NCBI GenBank assembly: GCA_003344405.1
Contig: NOWV01000019.1
Coordinates: forward strand, 62,001-126,000
Source: Trichoplax sp. H2
Lineage: Eukaryota; Placozoa; Uniplacotomia; Trichoplacea
DNA length: 64,000 nucleotides
Direction: 5' to 3'
The stretch's first letter is position 1; each line of letters begins with the position of its first letter. The position numbers and the translations under genes are program-made. The notes beneath the pieces were generated by a model. The model worked only from the letters and a program-made list of their open reading frames with translations, was not told where the DNA came from and made no database searches. Shown here piece after piece: positions 52,760 through 61,800 of the stretch.

Positions 52760-53660
52760 TACCTAGGTTATGGTTCAATCTGTCGAAATCCTTGTTTACC
52801 AAGCATGCTGAGGTTCAGTAGGGCTGATTAATATGAATCTAGACTAATTGCCAGCCGTTTGCTCAAAGCTTACAGTTAATTACTTGCAACGATTCATTGA
52901 TTCTGCCGTTTCTCACGACGGTCTTGCATACTACTTATATCTGTATCTACAGCGCCAAACTACCTCCCCAATAATATAACCGTAGTCTTGGTTTAGACTT
53001 TTGCAGTGAAAAAGTCTATCAAGTCCCGTGGTAAGTTGTACCGCCCGCCCCGAAATATACAAGGTATGTTGACGTGATCGAGCTCAATCAAAGACTAAGT
53101 TTGGACTTCTGCAACTACCAGCATTAGTACTAAGTGTCCATCCAAAGTTGCAATTTGATGGATAAAAATCCTTCATCCATATAAAGCATGCTGAAGATGT
53201 TGAGAGTGCTAGCTTAATACATGTACTCAATACTGTATACGTCGATAAGCTCATTCTTCTACACCAAGCATGATGTAGTTGTTGAGCTGAATGAATAGTG
53301 ATTTGTCTAGACCAGTGCAACTAACTACTCAGTGTCCATCAAGTGGTCTATCGAATGGTAGAGGTTGTACTTTTCTATCCGAATAATCTGCCACTCTTCG
53401 ATACAAAGTGTGGTGAAAAGCTTGAAAGGATCGAGCGTGATCAATCTATCTTTCGTTTGGACTTTAGCAACTACTCAAGCATGCTGAAGTTGTGGAACTT
53501 TATGAATTGCTATTGGTTTAGACTTTGCAACTACACGCCATACCGTCATTCTTCGTCTGTACAAAGAATGCTGAAATTGTCGAGCCTTACATCGATGTAT
53601 CGAGTGGAGTGGATTTCTGAAACTACTCAATGTATTTGGAGACAGTCTGTAGAGTGGTCA
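52760..53660 (+). repeat. Degenerate repeat, about 80-bp spacing (AAGCATGCTGAAG family)
   Basis: 'aagcatgctgaag' or variants occur at 52801, 53184, 53266, 53406, 53477 and 53564, with several spacings of 71-87 bp. A companion phrase 'gtttggactttgcaactac' recurs at 52991, 53099, 53456 and 53516. Copies are short and irregular. Confidence 0.6.
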
Positions 53661-54323
53661 TAATCATGGTAAAATAGAGAAAATGAACCTTATATCCCAT
53701 CCAATAGCTTGATTCACTGCTTTCTTCAACATTGGCTTTAGAGAATTTTTTAATAGGAATCCTTTTAAAGTCCGCCATGACGTCGTGAGTAGAATGGCTT
53801 TACTGCATCCACATTTGTTGTAATCAATGGACCAAAGTGATCGTTGCACGGCACGATCGATCCAACCTAGCTGGACAAAATGGTCAATTGTATCTGGTTG
53901 CTATCGATACAGTAGCAATTTGAGCTTGAAAGTTTTGATAAAATAATGGTTAATTGAAGAGAATGACGATGGCAGCCGGTTTGAGCTGGAATCGATTGGC
54001 CACTTTCAATTTTCGATCCACTTGACCAGTCCAAAGTAGGATTTGATCGATGGTCAAAATGCTACAAGCTCTATCACTTCCAACACACCACTCGTACTAA
54101 GCAAAAGAATGTAGGGAAGAAGAAGTAAATTGAGTGCAAGCTGCTAAGGTAAAAATCAATGTTAGCTCCTTGTTGGATAGCAATTTGACCTTAGCAATGG
54201 CTGCCGCTGGCAAGGCTTTGATGAACATCAACGACTGACTTGTCCGTGCAGGTCACTGTTAGTCCTAGCTTCAGTCACGCTCTCTCGAGCTTCCTTCAAG
54301 GCCTTTCAAACGCTCTCGATCGC

Positions 54324-54348
54324 GGTCCGGTCCGATCCGGTCCGGTCC
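54324..54348 (+). repeat. GGTCC pentamer run
   Basis: Five near-tandem GGTCC/GATCC pentamers in 25 bp, strikingly GC-rich against the local background. Partly self-complementary (GGTCC pairs with GGACC), so weak structure is possible. Confidence 0.85.
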
Positions 54349-54557
54349 CTACTGGTCTCCACGGTCTCGATATAGTGCTGGTAGTAGGCTTTGACACAGT
54401 ACTTTGCAGCGGATACACTGGGTGCCATGTGCGTTTGAAACGGTACCGTACTGTCAAAGAGATGATGGTAGAAACCGCCCAGTTGTCGTGTACAGTGTAC
54501 AGTGTACAGTACTGTACTCTAGTAGCAGGTACTGTACTTTCTGACAACTGAACCGTA

Positions 54558-54567
54558 GTCACGTGTA
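54558..54567. promoter_or_regulatory. E-box GTCACGTGTA, partial CLEAR match
   Basis: CACGTG core with a 5' GT, 8 of 10 bases of the palindromic CLEAR consensus GTCACGTGAC bound by MiT/TFE factors. It is about 1.27 kb upstream of the V-ATPase a start codon. Function inferred only from motif and neighbour. Confidence 0.3.
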
Positions 54568-54840
54568 CGCGTTGTGACTCTACTGTACAGTACAGTGTAC
54601 AGTAGAGTCACAGTCGCAGTCGAAAGAGGAATTCTACAGCATTCGATGGACTGTATCGATGCACTGAACTACTGTCATTTGGGCAATAGAAACATCCACA
54701 TGTACACTGTACACTACGTTTCTCAGCTGGACTAGAAATCTATCAAGAACCATTTTTAAAATCGTTGTGTAATTCGACAGTCTGTATTCGGCCATTACTA
54801 TTGCCAATATTCGAGTGTCAGACTGTCACTGTACACTGTA

Positions 54841-54982
54841 CAGTAGTGTGCTGTACGGTACAGTGTACAGTATGTTACCTACAGTACTATGTACCCTCAG
54901 AGTACAGTATACAGTAGTGTGCTGTACTGTACAGTGTACAGTATGTTACCTACCGTACTGTGTACCCTCAGAGTACAGTACC
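54841..54982 (+). repeat. 71-bp tandem duplication inside the GTAC cluster
   Basis: Two copies (54841-54911 and 54912-54982) beginning 'cagtagtgtgctgtac' differ at only a few bases. The high identity implies a recent duplication. Confidence 0.92.
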
Positions 54983-55369
54983 GTACTGTACAATGTGTAC
55001 ATTAGTATGTTTAGTTACTTTAGTACTGTACTGTACAGTCTTGTTTGGTCAGCCAAGACAAGAAGGACAACTTCTGTCCGTCCGAGGGAAAGGCACACCT
55101 CCAGTATGATTAATAATAGACTAAGAAGGGATAGAATTCGATCCTCTTCCTTTCCACTCCAAATACTCCATTCTAGAAAGAGTCCACTTGTCATAGACTT
55201 TACAAACAACAGCAGTATACCATAGGCTGACTAGTGACCATTTCACTAAAAAGTAGATCATGATCAAACTATTCCAATATACTAGTGAAGTTAGCTTGCC
55301 AACATGCGATTTGCCAATCCTCCACTCTCTGCCCATAGTCCAGCTGTCCGTCTGTGATGAAAGCAGTCA

Positions 55370-55377
55370 TGACGTCA
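55370..55377. promoter_or_regulatory. CRE-type palindrome TGACGTCA upstream of V-ATPase a
   Basis: Perfect CREB/ATF consensus 452 bp upstream of the V-ATPase start codon, in the divergent intergenic region. A chance match cannot be excluded. Confidence 0.3.
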
Positions 55378-55828
55378 TCTTGGGCTAGACTGGACTGGAC
55401 TTTACTACCTAGGACCAGCCAATGGACAAAGTACAATCGTATGGCTTCTACTACGTCCAGGAGAATCAGTATAGGCTGGCTAGAGCAACTCCAACCTAGC
55501 GGTGTAATAGACTTTGTTTTCTATCACGAGATATCCAGTTGCGAGTCCTGATGGTGATGGTAGGTGGGCAATTTAGTTTAGATTCTTCACTTTTAAACTA
55601 AAATTGAATCCTTTCCACTTGCTTGCTATTATCAATCCGATATCCTGTTGTAGTCTTTGACGATCTAGAGTAGAACAAGTAGCCTTGATAGAGAGCGATC
55701 AAGAGTACAACGAATAACCTTGGTAGTGGTGTCCTGGTTTGCCAGAGTGAAAAATTAGTATCAATTTTCCGGGAAAGAAGAAAAGCGACCTTAGTGGATT
55801 AACGGTAGCCAAATTGGATCAAGAGAGA

Positions 55829-58800
55829 ATGCTTCCCACGGTCAAGAATATGCCGTCAGCTTCCGTTTCCATTTTTCGCTCGGAAGAAATGACATTAGCG
55901 CAACTCTATCTGCAAGCAGATGCCGCTTATAACTGTGTTAGCGCATTAGGTGAATTGGTAAGTCAACACTTGACCATAAACAACTTCTACCGAGTAGGAT
56001 TTTTGTCCTTGATACAGAAAGAGGATACAGCGTTGCTAATGATAGCAAAATAAGAGTAGTCTATTCTACGGCTAAATAGGAATAAAAATAAATAAAAATA
56101 TGCAAAGGCCTGAACAGAATACGACTTCTCAGTAAGATTCTAATAAACTCCAAATTAACCCGACATGGATTGACCAAGGAGTTCTATCGGTCCATAGACG
56201 GTGCTGAGTGTTCCACTCCCTTCAAGAGTACCCTAGTATCCATGAAATGAATCGAACCTTCAAGAAAGGCACTGGCTTCCTGTAGACGTACGGATTCAAC
56301 ATCGATCCGCTCAACAATTTCATCATTTACGAAGCAGTCATGGCATTAGTTCTTAGAGCGGAAGAGGATAATTCCAGTTATACTTCAAAAAACTAGGAGA
56401 CAGTGCTGTGTATCCTTAGTTTTTTCTGTTATTGATGCAAGGGTTAGTGCAGTTTTATCACATCGATCCCATCGCGACATGGGTAGGACCCATACACTGT
56501 ACTGTACAAGTGTATACATACGCGTAGATCCCTTGGGGAATTCACTGTCCAGTAATTCAAACTGATCAATGTTGCTTTTACAGTTGATACAATCCTATAG
56601 AGCTATTCGGGTTGTCATCTAGCAGTAGATGCAATCTTAATTTTATAATTAGTTATACTAACGTGCGTAAACATCATAGCGCCATTAACACTGATCTGAT
56701 ACTGTCGATTTTCTACAGCGCAGTAATTGATAGTCAATAACGCAAATTCTACTATATCAGTAAACATAAAAGGTGTTCGATGGATGAGGCTCGTTTCTTT
56801 GTACATATGCGTATAATGACTTTCTTAAATGACAAATTGTACGATTACTTATTACTCGAATTAGTCGACGTCTGGTCATTTTCAAGAGATGCCTACGTCT
56901 TACTGCATACATGGACAGTTGTACACGACGGTATTTCTTTCTTCTTCAATCAGGCGCAAGAGAAGATGATTGAAGACTTTTTATAACATAATAAATACCC
57001 CCTCTATTTCCCTAACAAATCATCTAGAGTAGACATTAGTCCAAAGTAAACCATCAAGTCTGTTTTATTCCACAAACTTTTAATGAAGTCCTAATCAACT
57101 TTCCCTTGTCTTGTCCGTCGAGTGTTGAGAAAAAGTTGTCTGTACGTCGGTCAGATGTCCGACGCATTGTCACGTGAATGACATGACGACCTTTTCCAGG
57201 CCTCATCGCAGTCGCCTATACAGTTTCTTCTTATTTGCAGTATAGTATGATACACAACCATTCCATACTGTAGTGGACGGTACGGAAAGCCCGGACGTAC
57301 TTCGATTGTTGACATCGGCCATTGGATTGGCAAAGCTGAATTTTAATGCCAATCGATTACTAGACCTGATGGATGGGCAATAAATTGTACAGTAGCAGGT
57401 AGAAAGATCCCTCAGGAGGACTCATTTCCTACATTGAGATTGCTGACATCGGCAACTCGAATTCTAAAATTGACGGACAACTTGAAACTTTCAATTTTAA
57501 TTTCATTATAATAGGCTAGACGTGCACATGCTAAATTGCCCATTCAATGATACCAGCTTTCATATGAAAATGGAAGTCATAGCTAATAACGTGAGCAGTT
57601 TCCATTCCAACGACCTACGTGTAGTCGACTTACAGCTGATGCTGTAGCTAGATTAGCTGCAAATAGAGCTAGTGAAGAGTCTGTATTCTTGGTGTGAGCA
57701 TAAACTAAAAAGTTAGTAATATTAGTCCTTTACTGTGAGGTTATTTTCCATGGGCTAAAAAAATTGTATACACAGTTTTGTCATTCAAATTCAATTTTTA
57801 TGATAGTAAAAGATTACGATCTGAATGTAACATGACAGCTACTGTAGTAAAGTAACCATTTTTCATTCTAACGAGTTGAGCGAAAGCTGCTAGTGCAGCA
57901 AACGAAATCGTAATACAAACGATAGACAATATCTGCTAGCATCCCCAATATAGAGAGCAGTATTATAATAGCTAATAAACTGTTTGTCTAATAACTTACC
58001 GAAATCATGCTAATACAGCATTCCAATCAACTTGCTGTAAATGAAAATTGTAGCATGATATAAGATGAAATACAGGTGTACAATATTATTTCACGAAATG
58101 TCTGCTAACTCGCCCTGATGCATTTCCTGGAGTGAATGCTATGTACAATTTGGGAATGTTACACAGGAGTAGCGTATGTAGTCTCTGAAATGCATATTAA
58201 CGGCAGCCTATTCAATGATCAAATAGTATATACATCCAAGTATTGCCATATTCGTTCTAATGCATGTTGGAACCAAGAATATATGCAGTATAGCCCATAG
58301 GGTTGTATATCATAAAAGAAGTGGATCACATTTTGCTACACCGCACCACAATGGAATGGAGTACTGTATCATCCTGCCTAGCACGATCAGTACTGTATTA
58401 CTTTTCGACTGCTGTTGATTGTACAATAGTAATCAAGGTTAAAAACAAACTTTAAGCTATTAAGACAGAGAAGTAAACTTGTTAGCCATGAATCACATAT
58501 TTTAGCTGTCAGCTGTGAGTTCACTTAAAGGGGACATTTTCTATGTTGATAGCATCTATACATGTAGGATTATCTTTTAGGTTTTCATGTACAAGTATTG
58601 TTTCCTATTCTGTATTTTAAAAATAATTCCAAGACTAAATTCAATTATCTTATACAGTACTTGTATTATCTTGTAAATTTTAATTTACAAATATGATGTC
58701 TCTTACTTTAAAATGAATTAATGATTAAATTTTTTTCATAGGGAGCCGTCCATTTTCGCGATGTAAGTACACCAGATAAGCAAGAAAGTATTAACTCGGT

Positions 58801-61800
58801 TACAGATCTGATAAACAACGATTGCCCTTACAGCATAATAAACTGGCGTTACAAATTCTCATGGCTATCAGACAATTATACTGTACAAGAGTTTAGTCGG
58901 CTGATGATACTTGAAGATAAACTATGAAAGAGATACGATTTGATATGATGCAGGACAAACTTATTCGAACAACAGTGCAGTAGCATAGATTTCGATAAAA
59001 TTTAACCAGGCGCGCCTTACCGAATGCTCTCCTGTGTGATAAATTGTTAAAAGATAGTATTGAAACTAGTTTAAAGCATTCGTTAGAGTAGCATAAAGGA
59101 ATGCTACGCTTGTCCTAGTTATTTGATTCCAGTCTTACAATGCGTACTATCAATGTCAGTTGGCTGCAAAGATTTCTTTAACTTTATCTGACTGGTTTTG
59201 AACCCCAATAGTTAAATCCAGATATCAATGCTTTCCAACGCAAATTTGTATCAGAAGTGCGACGATGTGAAGATATCGAGCGGCAAATTAGTAAGTAAAG
59301 GACTACATTTGAGAACTGGCTGTACGGAACAAACAAAAATTGATTTCTTACTTGACTTATGGCCATACTCACTACTTACAAATGATGGAATTCGCGAAAT
59401 CAGAAATGTTATAATAATATCAATCCGGTGTAAAAAGTTTACGTTACTACTGTCTACTATCACAAAAATTCATATCATTTCTTAATGTAGTAGTTGAATA
59501 TCGATGTAGCAAGATTTACAGCGTTTCATTTACAACAGCATAGGTTATCTCATGGGATGACATTATAGCTATGTTACATCTTTCATTCGCTATATTTTGT
59601 TCTTTAAGAAGGATTTACTAATGAATGGATCATCGTTGCTATTATTTAATATCCGAATTTACTCGTATTTTACCGTCGTTTTCATACGGATAGATATGCT
59701 CATTTTCGTACTAAACAAAATATTTTTCTCAATGTTATCGCAGGATTCCTTATGAAGGAAATGCAGAAAGCAAACGTAGTCCCTGATAAATGTACTGAAA
59801 TTCCATCGGCTCCGCTGCCACAAGAATTGTTCCAGATGCAGGTAAGCAACTATTGCATAATTATTAAGACAAGCTTAACTAAAAACCGGAAAATTATCGA
59901 CAGTCCTTATAGTACTTAAGCGCAAGGTACGATATGCACCAATGTTTTGATATGTTACCATTACTATTAGACGCAATTTATGAAATACGAAACTGATCTC
60001 AAGCAAATCAATAACAACTACGAAACTCTAGCAAGACATGAACTTGAATTGCAAGAATTAGACGTTGTTCTTTGTATGGCACAGGCCTTTTTTAACGATG
60101 TAAGAATAACTGTCTTAATACTCTTTATAAATTGTGGTAAATTCTAGAAAAATAACTGCGTAACTGGTATTGTATTTGGTTTTACGTATGATTACAGATA
60201 GTTGTAAAAGAATTATTGAATTAGTCCGTGTTATATTCCATGTTGCAACAGTTAGACTATTATAGGATATTTACGCATTATAGAATTGTAAGGCAATATT
60301 TGTAATTTGATTAGCCACAATCTGTAGCGATGGCCGAAATCGTAGAAGAAGCAGTTGAAGACTTAGACGAAGGAACTGCATTGATAAATATTCAGTCCAC
60401 AGATAAAGCGAAGCACTTAAAGTAAGTATGATCAAATTATATTCTTATGACGATGCACCTTATGTCAATAAATCTCTTGTTACGCCGGTAAGAATTTTCC
60501 AATTTTTTTATTAAGCTTCATATGTGGTACCATTCGGAATGATCACAAGTTCGCATTTGAAAAGCTTCTGTGGCGAGTTTGCTTAGCGAACGCTTTCGTT
60601 CGAATATCAGAACAAGACTACTTAGTTGAGGATCCAAAATCAGTATGTATCAATGTCATTCCAGTTATATATCCAACATACAAACGGTTAAAAATATATG
60701 CTTTTGCTCATATATCATTTTGCTTTATTTAAAATAGGGTGAATCGATTTGGAAATCTACCTTTATCATATTTTTTCAAGGCGACCGCTTAAGAAAACGA
60801 ATAGAAAAGATCTGTGATGGGTATATTGACCGCCAGTCATTCTCTGCATCAGTTTATTACTAGGATAACTAACTACTGTATTGCTAAATTTACTTAGAAT
60901 GACCGCTACATTATATCCTTGTCCTGATGATGCTAACAAACGACAAGTTATAATTCAAGGCCTGGCTACTAGACTAGAAGATGTACGACAAGTCCTAAAA
61001 CAATCCAAGGATCATCAGGTTAATCTCTTAACTGAAATCTCTCACTCTGTCGAAGAATGGTTCATAAAGGTAGATATCTATTTCAATATAGACTGATCAC
61101 CCTGTAATATATATATATATTAATTGATCGAATTTACTTTTCAATGAATATCAATAGATTAGAAAAATGAAGGCAATATTCCATACCCTGAATTTGTTCA
61201 ACGTGGATGTTACACAGAAATGTCTTATTGCAGAATGTTGGTGTCCAGTTTTTCAACTAGCTGACATTCAAAATGCTTTACAAAGAGGATCCGTAAGTAT
61301 ACATACGAGTTCACTCACAATCTAATTTAGCTGTCTAGCTTTATCATCACCCAGTTCTTACACAAAATCTTGTTGACTATGGCAAAAAAATTTGTTATTT
61401 CTATCTAGGAGAGGAGTCAGTCAAGTGTGCCTTCAATATTGCATCGCATCAGAACCGAGGAGAGTCCTCCAACCTATCACAGAACAAATAAATTCACTAC
61501 TGCTTTTCAAAGTATCGTTGACGCTTATGGCGTTGCTGACTATCAGGAAGTAAATCCAGGTTGGTCTTTAATTTAGATGACTAGTAATTACCTCATATTT
61601 TAAAGACACACCTGTTGAAAATCTCTGTTCTTTATTTTTATTTCAGCTTTATATACAGTAATTACTTTTCCATTTCTTTTCGCCGTAATGTTTGGGGATT
61701 GCGGCCATGGCCTCTTAATGTTTCTATTTGCTGTTTGGCTTATCTATCGCGAGAAAAAATTTATGAAGGAATCGAATGGAGAGGTATAAAGTCTTACTAG

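Larger units (their letters stand above)
54481..55045. repeat. Palindromic GTAC-rich cluster (TGTACAG / CAGTACTG motifs)
   Basis: The words GTACAGTGTACAG, ACAGTACTGTAC and CTGTACAG recur densely; at least seven GTAC tetramers fall within 54488-54540. The motifs are their own reverse complements or nearly so, so the cluster could form cruciforms or hairpins on both strands. A 71-bp duplication lies inside it. It sits between the divergent UTP15 and V-ATPase genes. Confidence 0.85.
52603..55828. other. Divergent intergenic region between UTP15 and the V-ATPase gene
   Basis: It must contain both promoters and the first UTP15 exon(s). It is less AT-rich than the desert and full of short repeats (separate entries). 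Open frames inside it (53343-53663 +, 54815-55225 +, 54296-54562 - and others) run through repeats and show no domain, so none is called. Confidence 0.55.

Noticed and set aside
54240-55225. Open frames on both strands (103, 88 and 136 codons)
   Set aside because: They run through GGTCC and GTAC repeats; the translations are repeat-driven (rich in Y, S, V, C, T) and not protein-like.
56780-56986. 68-codon plus-strand frame inside V-ATPase intron 1
   Set aside because: Considered as a nested gene or alternative exon, but it has no counterpart in subunit a and no convincing splice sites.
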